Source: Thermoleophilia bacterium
GTDB taxonomy: Bacteria; Actinomycetota; Thermoleophilia; Gaiellales; Gaiellaceae
DNA: 5,827 nucleotides
Reading direction: 5' to 3'
NCBI GenBank assembly: GCA_014534155.1
Contig: JACVSB010000125.1
Location: 1 to 5,827 of the forward strand
Each line of letters begins with the position of its first letter. Within the stretch, counting starts at the first letter, position 1. The notes under the pieces were generated by a model. It made no database searches. It was given only the letters and a program-made list of their open reading frames with translations, and was not told the origin of the DNA. This document shows positions 1-5,718 of the stretch, in pieces. The translations under genes were made by a program, and so were the position numbers.

Positions 1-582
1 GCGGGGAGCGTCGTTGGCGCGCGGGACGCGGGCGGCGGGAAGCACGCGTTCGTGCTCTATGTGGGCGACCTGACGTTGAAGAAGAACGTCGCCTTCCTCG
101 TCCGCGCCTTCGATCGCGCCGGTTCCCCGGAGCGCCTCGTCTTGGCCGGTCGCCGGGGGGACGGCTACGCCGAGCTTCGCGCCACGATCGAGAGCGCGGC
201 GGGGCGCGACCGGATCGCCGTTGTCGAAGGGCCGGGGGACGCGGAGCTCGACGGCCTGTATCGAGAGGCGACCGCCCTCGCCCTCCCCTCCCGGTACGAG
301 GGGTTCGGCTTCACGCCGCTCGAGGCGATGGCGCGCGGCTGCCCGGTACTCGCCAGCGACATACCCGCCGTCCGGGAGATCTCGGGCAGCGGAGCGCTGC
401 TCGTGCCGCCCGACGACGAGCACGCGTGGAGCGAGGCGATCCGGCGGGTGACGAGCGACGAGAGGCTCCGGAGCGAGCTGCGAAGACGCGGCGAGGAGAC
501 CGTCGCGCGCTACTCGTGGGACGAGACTGCTCGCGGCCTCTGCAGGGTCTGGCAGGAGGCCGCCTCGGACGGTTCTCGATGA
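1..582 (+). CDS. Glycosyltransferase family 4 (GT-B fold), C-terminal half; 5' end outside window
   Basis: The reading frame is open from the left edge, giving 193 visible codons. The family is usually about 350-400 residues, so roughly the N-terminal acceptor-binding domain is missing. What remains is the donor-binding Rossmann domain. It begins with a strand reading FVLYVGDLTLKKN (codons 17-29), whose lysine pair lies where the nucleotide-diphosphate-binding Arg/Lys of GT4 enzymes sits. The family signature E-x7-E follows at E100 and E108 (EGFGFTPLE), then the strand CPVLASDIPAVREI. GT4 enzymes of this kind (mannosyl- or rhamnosyltransferase-like) are retaining enzymes that transfer a sugar from a nucleotide donor to a growing lipid-linked glycan at the cytoplasmic membrane face. 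The exact sugar cannot be read. A GTG at 52 could be mistaken for a start, but the conserved strand around it shows the gene continues upstream. The stop overlaps the next gene's ATG (ATGA), implying one transcript and coupled translation. Confidence 0.93.
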   Translation, partial: AGSVVGARDAGGGKHAFVLYVGDLTLKKNVAFLVRAFDRAGSPERLVLAGRRGDGYAELRATIESAAGRDRIAVVEGPGDAELDGLYREATALALPSRYEGFGFTPLEAMARGCPVLASDIPAVREISGSGALLVPPDDEHAWSEAIRRVTSDERLRSELRRRGEETVARYSWDETARGLCRVWQEAASDGSR

Positions 583-1292
583 TCGACACCCACTGCCATC
601 TCCTTCCGGGCCTCGACGACGGCCCCCGAAACCTCTCCGAGTCGCTCGCTCTCGCGCACGCGCTCGAGGCAGAGGGCGTGATCGCTGCCGTCTGCACGCC
701 CCACTTCTCGCGCCAGTTCCCGACATCGCGCGACGAGGCGGTCGAACGGTTGCGCGAGCTTCGCGCCGAGCTCGACTCGGCGGGTGTCGCGCTCGCGATC
801 ACGCTCGCGGCCGAGGTGAGCCCGGGGCACGTCGCGGCACTGCCCGAGGACGAGCTCGCCTCGCGGGCGATCGCCGGCCGTTACCTACTGGTCGAGGCGC
901 TCCCCGACGCCACGGCGTCCGTCCTCGAGACTCTCGTCGCGCGCGTGACCGGCTTCGGCCTCGCCCCGGTGCTCGCCCACCCGGAACGTTCGCGCGCCGT
1001 GCAACGGCACGTCTCCGCCGTCGACTCGCTGCGAACGGAGGGCGCGCTCGTCCAGGTTGTCGCGCCCAGCCTCGTCGGGCGCTGGGGCGAGGAGGTGGCG
1101 GCCGCTGCCTGGCGGCTCGTCGATACCGGTCGAGCGGATCTCCTCGCGAGCGACGCTCACGGCGCCCGCCGCCGGCGCGTTCACCTCCGCGAGGCGACCG
1201 CCCTCGTGCGCAGGCGGCTCGGCGACGGCGTGGCCGCAGAGATCACCGAGGAACGGCCGACCCGTGTCGTTCGCGGGCTGGAGCCGGGATAG
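579..1292 (+). CDS. cpsB: CpsB/CapC/YwqE-family PHP-fold protein-tyrosine phosphatase
   Basis: This 237-residue protein is close to the usual length of about 240-255 for CpsB-type metal-dependent phosphotyrosine phosphatases. The PHP metal-site pattern appears complete: H5 and H7 (DTHCHLLPGLDDG), H42 (CTPHF), E79, E106 (LLVEA), H134 (AHPER) and D192/H194 (SDAH). These line up with the metal ligands known from pneumococcal CpsB. Family members dephosphorylate the tyrosine-rich tail of a bacterial tyrosine kinase (CpsD/Wzc type) and so control polysaccharide length and export. That role is inferred here, because no kinase is in the window. The start is the ATG at 579, which puts the first metal motif at residues 3-7; the longer open frame upstream only shadows the preceding gene. 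An AGGAGG at 554-559 is 19 nt away, too far for a normal ribosome site; a weaker GGACGG at 567-572 is better spaced. The gene sits between two glycosyltransferases, which supports the role. The symbol is family-level. Confidence 0.9.
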   Translation: MIDTHCHLLPGLDDGPRNLSESLALAHALEAEGVIAAVCTPHFSRQFPTSRDEAVERLRELRAELDSAGVALAITLAAEVSPGHVAALPEDELASRAIAGRYLLVEALPDATASVLETLVARVTGFGLAPVLAHPERSRAVQRHVSAVDSLRTEGALVQVVAPSLVGRWGEEVAAAAWRLVDTGRADLLASDAHGARRRRVHLREATALVRRRLGDGVAAEITEERPTRVVRGLEPG

Positions 1293-1298
1293 GCCGCG

Positions 1299-2252
1299 AT
1301 GAGGGAGCAGCGCGACGAGCTCTCGGACGTCACCGTCGTCATCCCGAACTCGAACACCGCGGATCTCACGCGTCGCAGCGTGGCTGCGCTCGTCGACGAC
1401 GGGGTCCCCTCGGGTCGGATCGTCGTCGTCGACAACGGCTCGACCGACGGCGAGCGTGCGCGGATCGAGCGCGAGCTCGAGGACTGCGTCCTCGTCGTGC
1501 TCCCGACGAACGTCGGCTTCGCTCGAGCCGTGAACGCGGGCGCGCGCGCCCTTCCCGGCCGGGCCTACCTGTTCGTGAACAGCGACGCGTTCGTCCACCG
1601 GCCCGGCTCGGTGGCGCGCCTCCTCTCAGCGCTCGACGACCCGCGTGTCGGCGTCGCCGTGCCCCGCCTCCTGAACGTGGACCTGTCGCTGCAGCGAAAC
1701 GTCGTACCGGTTCACACCCCGGCCGTCGCGCTCGTCCGCGCCTCGGGCTTGAGCCGGTTCGTCCCCGACCGCTGGCAGCCGCGCTGGAGCACGCACTGGA
1801 GCCATGCGAGCTCGCGCGAGATCCAGGCCGCCGACGGCGCCGTGATGCTCGTCCGCTCGCAGGCCTGGGAGGCGCTCGGCGGCTTTGACGAGAGGTTGCA
1901 CATGTACGCCGAGGACCTCGACGTCTGCTGGCGCGCCGGGCGCCTGGGCTGGAAGGTGTGGTTCGCGCACGACGCCGAGTTCGTCCATGTCGGCCAGGGC
2001 ACGACGTCGAAGAGCTGGGGCAGCCCACGGCGGGCCGAGCTGATCGGGCGCTCAGAAGGGGCGATGATCCGGCGCAACATGTCGCCGCTTCGGGCACGCG
2101 CGACCCTCGCCTGCCTCTCTGCGGGGCTCCTCGCCCGGATCGCGGTCTACTCCCTCCTCGGGAACCGCGACGCGACGGCGACCCTCTGGGGGTCGCTGCG
2201 CGGGTACGCGGCGCCGCGACGCGCGGCGCGCGCCGAGCAAACGCGCGGCTAG
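1299..2252 (+). CDS. Glycosyltransferase family 2 (GT-A fold), rhamnosyltransferase-like
   Basis: This 317-residue protein has the standard GT2 architecture. The N-terminal strand VTVVIPNSN (residues 11-19) leads to the nucleotide-binding VVDNGSTDG (43-51) and then NVGFARAVNAG (71-81). The metal-site triad is NSD (94-96) rather than DxD, as is common in WbbL/RfbF-like rhamnosyltransferases. The acceptor and catalytic region is GGFDE (194-198) followed by YAEDLDVCWR (203-212), where E205/D206 are the likely catalytic acids. A moderately hydrophobic stretch at 270-288 may associate with the membrane as an amphipathic helix; there is no signal peptide. It would be an inverting enzyme adding one sugar to a lipid-linked intermediate on the cytoplasmic side. 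The ATG at 1299 is the first possible start, because the upstream gene's TAG at 1290-1292 is in the same frame and only 6 nt away. No strong ribosome site is seen, so coupling to the phosphatase gene is likely. Donor and acceptor are unknown. Confidence 0.93.
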   Translation: MREQRDELSDVTVVIPNSNTADLTRRSVAALVDDGVPSGRIVVVDNGSTDGERARIERELEDCVLVVLPTNVGFARAVNAGARALPGRAYLFVNSDAFVHRPGSVARLLSALDDPRVGVAVPRLLNVDLSLQRNVVPVHTPAVALVRASGLSRFVPDRWQPRWSTHWSHASSREIQAADGAVMLVRSQAWEALGGFDERLHMYAEDLDVCWRAGRLGWKVWFAHDAEFVHVGQGTTSKSWGSPRRAELIGRSEGAMIRRNMSPLRARATLACLSAGLLARIAVYSLLGNRDATATLWGSLRGYAAPRRAARAEQTRG

Positions 2253-3382
2253 TCTCCCGCGCCGCGGGCGCGGAGAGCCGAGGCGGCGGACGGCGACCTC
2301 GTGCGCTCGTCGTCGACCATCTGCGCGACCGCGTCCCGGATCTCCTCGCGGAAGCGAAGGTGCGAGAACCGCTCGGCCCGGCGACGGATCTCGGTGCCGT
2401 CCAGCTCCTCTGCGAGCGCCCGCAGCACGGCCCGGCGGACGTCGTCGGCGGTCTGCCGCTCCGCCAGCCACCCGGAGACCCCGTCCTCGACGATGTCGAG
2501 GGCGCCTCCGCCTCGAAAGGCGACAACCGGTGTCCCGCACGCCTGCGCCTCCGCCATGGTGATCCCGAAATCTTCCTCGCCGGGAAAGACGAGCGCGCGC
2601 GAGCGCCGCAGAATCGCCCGCAGCTCCTCGGTGCTCACCTCGCCGAGGAAGCGGACGTTGGGCGGCGCGCTCGCGCGCAGGCGCGCGGCCAGACGACCTT
2701 CGCCGACGACGAGGAGCCGTGTGGCGAGACCCGCGAAGGCGGCGACGGCCAGGTCCGGTCGCTTGTAGCTCACGAGGCGACCGACGTACACGAACTCGTC
2801 GCCGCGCTCCCCGCCGGGGGTGAAGAAGTCCGTCCGGACGGGAGGGTGGACGACTTGCGAGGAGCGCCCGTAGAACCGACGGATGCGATCGGCCACGGCC
2901 CGCGAGTTGGCGACGAACCGGGTGATCCGGCCGGCCGTGCGGCGATCCCAGGCTCGAAACGCCGCCATTACGGCCGCGACGCCGGGCTGGAGCGGCGCGA
3001 ATACGCGGTCGCGTTCCGCCCCGAAATCCCAGGCGTAGCGCATGGGCGTGTGACAGTAGGAGAGGACGGGAATCCCGGCGCCGACCCTGACGGCGTTCGC
3101 GCAGGCGTGGCTCGAGGCGACGACGGCGTCGACGTCTCGAATCGGAGCGCGCAGCCGCCACGCCGCGGGCATCGCGGGCAGGAGCAAGCGGTGGTAGCGC
3201 TCGGCGCGCGGGAGGCGCTGGAGCAGCGAAGGCTCCGCCCGGCGGAGCGGCTCCGGCAGGCGGTCGCGCGCGTACACGGCGGTCAGGAGCCGCGCGTCGG
3301 GCCACACGGAGAGCATCTGCTCGACCACGCGCTCGGAGCCCGCGTACGTCGTCATCCAGTCGTGCGCGAGCGCGACCCGCAC
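2249..3382 (-). CDS. Glycosyltransferase family 4 (GT-B fold), mannosyltransferase-like, on the opposite strand
   Basis: This 377-residue protein is full length for GT4. The N-terminal domain opens with MRVALAHDWMTTYAGSERV, whose G15 lies in the loop after the first strand. SYCHTPMRYAWD (108-119) is typical of a WbaZ-like mannosyltransferase subgroup. FVANSRAVADRI (156-167) and VVHPPV (177-182) mark the linker into the donor domain. There YVGRLVSYKRPD places R202 and K207 as donor-phosphate contacts, and E-x7-E is E270/E278 (EDFGITMAE). The start is a GTG at 3380-3382. A stop lies in frame upstream with no earlier start, and the next ATG (codon 10) would remove the first strand. No Shine-Dalgarno is visible, but a TACGGT box lies 6 nt before the start. 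This is the only minus-strand gene in the window. Its stop shares CTAG with the converging GT2 gene. Mannose is only a family-level guess at the sugar. Confidence 0.94.
   Translation of the reverse strand: MRVALAHDWMTTYAGSERVVEQMLSVWPDARLLTAVYARDRLPEPLRRAEPSLLQRLPRAERYHRLLLPAMPAAWRLRAPIRDVDAVVASSHACANAVRVGAGIPVLSYCHTPMRYAWDFGAERDRVFAPLQPGVAAVMAAFRAWDRRTAGRITRFVANSRAVADRIRRFYGRSSQVVHPPVRTDFFTPGGERGDEFVYVGRLVSYKRPDLAVAAFAGLATRLLVVGEGRLAARLRASAPPNVRFLGEVSTEELRAILRRSRALVFPGEEDFGITMAEAQACGTPVVAFRGGGALDIVEDGVSGWLAERQTADDVRRAVLRALAEELDGTEIRRRAERFSHLRFREEIRDAVAQMVDDERTRSPSAASALRARGAGD
2253..2276. terminator. Candidate hairpin at the convergent gene junction
   Basis: The arms CCGCGCC (2257-2263) and GGCGCGG (2267-2273) pair perfectly around a 3-nt GCG loop. 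The stem extends by TCT/AGA if one C (2256) is bulged, giving 10 base pairs. It starts one base after the GT2 stop and lies within the last codons of the minus-strand GT4 gene, so it could slow polymerase from either direction. There is no T tract on either side, so it is not a classical intrinsic terminator, and GC-rich palindromes are frequent in such genomes. Confidence 0.35.
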
Positions 3383-3388
3383 CGACGA

Positions 3389-3394
3389 ACCGTA
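3389..3394 (-). promoter_or_regulatory. Candidate -10 box (TACGGT) for a leaderless GT4 transcript
   Basis: Read on the minus strand, TACGGT fits the TANNNT consensus and is followed by exactly 6 nt before the GTG start at 3382. That is the spacing of leaderless promoters, where the transcript begins at the first base of the start codon. The gene has no Shine-Dalgarno, which agrees. No well-spaced -35 was found; a TTGATG lies 22 nt upstream of the box, too far. Such short motifs arise by chance. Confidence 0.35.
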
Positions 3395-3397
3395 GCG

Positions 3398-3409
3398 CGA
3401 GAGCTCTCG
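3398..3409. promoter_or_regulatory. Perfect 12-bp palindrome CGAGAGCTCTCG, candidate operator
   Basis: The sequence equals its own reverse complement over 12 bases. It is centred in the divergent intergenic region, just upstream of the minus-strand TACGGT box. A dimeric regulator bound here could control both directions. No regulator gene is nearby and no second copy was noticed, so operator function is inference only. Confidence 0.3.
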
Positions 3410-3428
3410 AGGTACCCATCAAGCTAGG

Positions 3429-4133
3429 GTGCGAGGCGATGCGAACGGCGCAGGCCCGCTGAGCCCCGTCGGTCTCGTCCCCGCCGCCGGACGCGGAGAG
3501 CGCCTGCAGCCGCTCTCCGGCTCGAAAGAGGTCCTCGAGATCGCCGGCCGGCCCGTCATGGACTACGTCGTAGAGCGGATGCGCGCTGCTCAGCCCTCGG
3601 AGATCCGCGTCGTCACACGGCCCGACAAGGACGACGTCGTCGACCGCGCTCGTCACCTCGGCGCCCGGGTCATCGTTGGTACGCCGGGCTCGCTCTCGGA
3701 ATCGCTCCTCCTCGGACTCGCCGGCCTCGACAGCCGGCGCACAGTCCTCATCGGCCTGCCGGACTCCCTGTGGCAGCCCGAGGACGGGTTCGCGAAGCTC
3801 GTCGCCCAGCTCACGGACGGCGCCGACGTGGTCCTCGGCCTTTTCCGCTCGCGCGAGCCCGAGCGTTGCGACGTCGTCACGGTGGACTCGGAGGGGCGAG
3901 TGCTCTCCGTGGAGCCGAAACCGCAGGCACCGCGCTCGCACCTCGTATGGGGCTGCCTCGCGGCGCGCGCCGGTGCCCTGGCCGGGCTCAGCGGCCATGA
4001 CGAGCCGGGTGATCTCTTCGACCTCCTCGCGCGCTCGGGGCGCGTTCGAGGGGTCGACCTCGGTACGGAGTTCGTCGACATCGGGACGAAGGACGCGCTT
4101 CGGCGCGCCCGCGAGACGCTCTCCACGCAGTGA
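3429..4133 (+). CDS. Sugar-1-phosphate nucleotidyltransferase (NTP_transferase family, RmlA/GalU superfamily)
   Basis: This 234-residue enzyme would join a sugar 1-phosphate to an NTP, releasing pyrophosphate. The activation loop is LVPAAGRGERLQPLSGSKEVLEIAGRP, with G21-x-G23-x-R25 and K33. The first metal aspartate is D112 in GLPDSLWQPEDGF, followed by ADVVLGLF, then VEPKP (161-165). The second metal aspartate is D217 in FVDIGT. It is shorter than RmlA (about 290). The SKE in place of the usual PK, and PDSLWQPEDGF in place of GDN, recall a poorly characterised nucleotidyltransferase group found in polysaccharide clusters (from memory, not searched). Nucleotide and sugar cannot be assigned. 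The start is a GTG at 3429. An in-frame stop lies at 3393-3395 and no other ATG/GTG/TTG occurs before the conserved loop. There is no convincing ribosome site, so the start is the weakest part of the call. It is the first gene of the right-hand operon and its stop overlaps the next start (GTGA). Confidence 0.88.
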   Translation: MRGDANGAGPLSPVGLVPAAGRGERLQPLSGSKEVLEIAGRPVMDYVVERMRAAQPSEIRVVTRPDKDDVVDRARHLGARVIVGTPGSLSESLLLGLAGLDSRRTVLIGLPDSLWQPEDGFAKLVAQLTDGADVVLGLFRSREPERCDVVTVDSEGRVLSVEPKPQAPRSHLVWGCLAARAGALAGLSGHDEPGDLFDLLARSGRVRGVDLGTEFVDIGTKDALRRARETLSTQ

Positions 4134-5176
4134 AGGTCCTTCTCACCGGTCACCACGGCTACATCGGCGCGGTCACCGCGCCGCTCTTCGAGGCTGCCGG
4201 CCACACGGTCGTCGGGCTCGACACCTTCTTCTACGAGGGCTGCGACCTCGTCCCCGACGCGCCGCCCGCGCGCGCGCTGCACGCCGACGTGCGCGACGTC
4301 GAGGCCGGGCAACTCGAGGGGTTCGACGGGGTCGTCCACCTGGCCGCCCTCTCGAACGACCCGATCGGGGAGCTGAGCCCGCGGCTGACCGCGGAGATCA
4401 ACTTCGAGGCGACCGTCGGGCTCGCGCGTGCCGCGAGGGCGGCGGGCGTCTCGCGCTTCGTCTTCGCCTCGTCCTGCAGCATGTACGGCGCGTCCGGGAC
4501 GGACGCGCCCGTCGACGAGAGCGCCCCGCTGCGTCCGCTCTCGGCGTACGCCGAGTCGAAGGTGCGGGCCGAAGAGGCGCTGGCCGCGCTCGCCGACGGC
4601 GCGTTCTCGCCGGTCTTCATGCGCAACGCGACGGCCTATGGCGTCTCCCCCCGAATGCGCGTCGACATCGTGCTGAACAACCTGGTCGCCTGGGCGTACA
4701 CGACCGGGGCGATCCGGATCATGAGCGACGGGACGCCGTGGCGGCCGCTCGTGCACGCCGAGGACATCGGACGGGCGGCGCTGGCCGCGCTCGAGGCGCC
4801 GCGCGACGTCGTCCACGCTCAGGCCTTCAACGTGGGGCGCGAGGGCGAGAACTACCGCGTGCGCGAGCTGGCCGAGATCGTGCGAGAGGCCGTGGGCGGC
4901 TGCGCGATCGAGTACGCAGGCACGGGCGACCCGGACCCCCGAAGCTACCGCGTGGACTTCGGCAAGCTCGCCCGCGCGTTCCCGGACCTCGCGCTCCGGT
5001 GGACGGCGGCCTCGGGGGCGCGCGAGATCCTCGCCGCGTATCGCGCGAACGGTCTCACGCGCGAGGAGTTCGAGGGACACCGGTACGTGCGGCTGCAGCA
5101 CCTGAAGCTCCTCCTCGCCGACGACGCCCTCGACTCCAACCTGCGCTGGCGCGACGCGTACGCTGCTTCGCGGTGA
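4130..5176 (+). CDS. NAD-dependent sugar epimerase/dehydratase (extended SDR family)
   Basis: This 348-residue protein has the length and motifs of extended short-chain dehydrogenases acting on nucleotide sugars. The cofactor loop is TGHHGYIG (6-13). D31 at the end of the second strand favours NAD over NADP. HADVRD (51-56) and VVHLAALSNDP (68-78) follow. The catalytic triad is S115 (SSCSMYG), Y140 and K144 (YAESK). The C-terminal substrate domain includes RNATAYGVSPRMRVDIVLNNL and PWRPLVHAEDI. The tail, around FEGHRYVRLQHLKLLL and ending near NLRWRD, recalls SDRs that sit beside RmlC-like epimerases in O-antigen-type clusters. The reaction may be epimerisation, dehydration or keto reduction; the sequence does not decide which. 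The start is a GTG in the GTGA overlap with the nucleotidyltransferase stop. It places the Rossmann loop at the expected position, and with little Shine-Dalgarno sequence upstream, translation probably depends on reinitiation. Confidence 0.93.
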   Translation: MKVLLTGHHGYIGAVTAPLFEAAGHTVVGLDTFFYEGCDLVPDAPPARALHADVRDVEAGQLEGFDGVVHLAALSNDPIGELSPRLTAEINFEATVGLARAARAAGVSRFVFASSCSMYGASGTDAPVDESAPLRPLSAYAESKVRAEEALAALADGAFSPVFMRNATAYGVSPRMRVDIVLNNLVAWAYTTGAIRIMSDGTPWRPLVHAEDIGRAALAALEAPRDVVHAQAFNVGREGENYRVRELAEIVREAVGGCAIEYAGTGDPDPRSYRVDFGKLARAFPDLALRWTAASGAREILAAYRANGLTREEFEGHRYVRLQHLKLLLADDALDSNLRWRDAYAASR

Positions 5177-5718
5177 TCTTCACGGAGACAGACCTCTCCG
5201 GCGCGTACGTCGTCGATCTCGAGCGCCGCGAGGACGAGCGGGGGTTCTTCGCGCGCGCCTGGTGCCGTAACGAGTTCGTCGACGCGGGGCTCTCGCCCGA
5301 CCTCGTGCAGTGCAACATCTCGTACAACCGGCGGCGCGGGACGGTGCGCGGCATGCACTACCAGCTCCCTCCGGACGCGGAGGTGAAGCTCGTCCGCTGC
5401 ACGCGGGGCGCCGTCTACGACGTGATCGTCGACCTGCGGGAGGGCTCGCCGACCTACACTCGCTGGATCGGCGTCGAGCTGAGCGGCGAGAACGGGCGCG
5501 CGCTCTACGTCCCAGAGGGCTTTGCGCACGGATACCAGACCCTCGCCGACGAGACGGAGACCTTCTACCAGGTGTCGGCCTTCTACGCCCCCGGCGCCGA
5601 GCGGGGACTGCGCTGGGACGACCCGGCGATCGCCATCCGCTGGCCGCTCCCGGGCGACCCCGTCATCTCGGAGAAGGACAGGTCGTGGCCGTATCTGGAC
5701 GGGCGGGAGGCGTCGTGA
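5173..5718 (+). CDS. rfbC: dTDP-4-dehydrorhamnose 3,5-epimerase family protein (RmlC-type cupin)
   Basis: This 181-residue protein matches the usual RmlC size of about 180-200. Known family features are present: DERGFFARAW (21-30), QCNISYNRRRGTVRGMHYQ (46-64) carrying R59 and the catalytic base H62, K72, the second histidine H119 in PEGFAHGY, Y132 where the catalytic tyrosine is expected, ERGLRWDDP (143-151), and SEKD with D169 as the likely partner of H62. The active site therefore looks complete. RmlC epimerises C3 and C5 of a 4-keto-6-deoxy sugar nucleotide. The FYQVSAFYAP and QCNISYN variants are more like a divergent subgroup seen beside SDR and SAF-domain oxidoreductase genes than like classical RmlC, so the substrate may differ. 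The start is a GTG at 5173 in the GTGA overlap with the SDR stop. The same frame stays open far upstream, but only as a shadow of other genes. The symbol is family-level. Confidence 0.9.
   Translation: MIFTETDLSGAYVVDLERREDERGFFARAWCRNEFVDAGLSPDLVQCNISYNRRRGTVRGMHYQLPPDAEVKLVRCTRGAVYDVIVDLREGSPTYTRWIGVELSGENGRALYVPEGFAHGYQTLADETETFYQVSAFYAPGAERGLRWDDPAIAIRWPLPGDPVISEKDRSWPYLDGREAS
5705..5710 (+). promoter_or_regulatory. Shine-Dalgarno GGGAGG for the terminal oxidoreductase gene
   Basis: GGGAGG ends 4 nt before the GTG at 5715, inside the last codons of the rfbC-like gene. It is the clearest ribosome site among the overlapping genes of the right-hand operon and supports the chosen GTG start. 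The spacing is slightly short but acceptable. Confidence 0.55.

Larger units (their letters stand above)
3383..3428. promoter_or_regulatory. 46-bp divergent intergenic control region
   Basis: This is the only non-coding stretch of note. It separates the minus-strand GT4 gene from the plus-strand nucleotidyltransferase operon, so it probably carries start signals for both directions, although promoters could also lie inside the flanking genes. It contains a perfect 12-bp palindrome at 3398-3409 and, on the minus strand, a TANNNT box at 3389-3394. I see no convincing -10/-35 pair for the plus strand and no good Shine-Dalgarno for either gene. Confidence 0.5.

Noticed and set aside
52..54. GTG as the start of a complete 176-residue first gene
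   Set aside because: The frame is open to the window edge, and the GTG lies inside the first strand of the donor domain, so the gene is a C-terminal fragment of a longer GT4.
1538..1551. 14-bp perfect palindrome GGGCGCGCGCGCCC inside the GT2 gene
   Set aside because: It lies in coding sequence for the conserved NAGARA region and is a simple GC alternation expected from codon bias, so no regulatory role is supported.
3401..3416. Adjacent GAGCTC, CTCGAG and GGTACC hexamers, resembling a cloning polylinker
   Set aside because: The flanks are continuous native-looking coding DNA on both sides with no vector sequence. The cluster is explained by one real palindrome plus chance.
1958..3427. Plus-strand open frame of 489 codons antisense to the minus-strand GT4 gene
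   Set aside because: The reverse strand encodes a complete GT4 with E-x7-E and other motifs, and the plus-strand translation resembles no family.
3439..3462. Seven-codon ORF (MRTAQAR) starting at an ATG 10 nt inside the nucleotidyltransferase gene, preceded by GAGG
   Set aside because: GAGG is only 2 nt from the ATG, the peptide is featureless, and there is no sign of attenuation structure. A frameshift that would make this ATG the true start is possible but unsupported.
2052..3998. Long minus-strand open frame of about 650 codons across the GT4 and nucleotidyltransferase genes
   Set aside because: It has no recognisable domain, arginine-rich composition, and conflicts with genes carrying full catalytic motifs on both strands. 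It is a GC-driven shadow.
3676..5172. Very long plus-strand open frame running into the rfbC-like gene, as if it had a roughly 500-residue N-terminal extension
   Set aside because: The translated upstream part is Arg/Ala/Gly-rich low-complexity sequence typical of an off-frame shadow in GC-rich DNA, and it overlaps two well-supported genes. The cupin starts naturally at the GTG at 5173.
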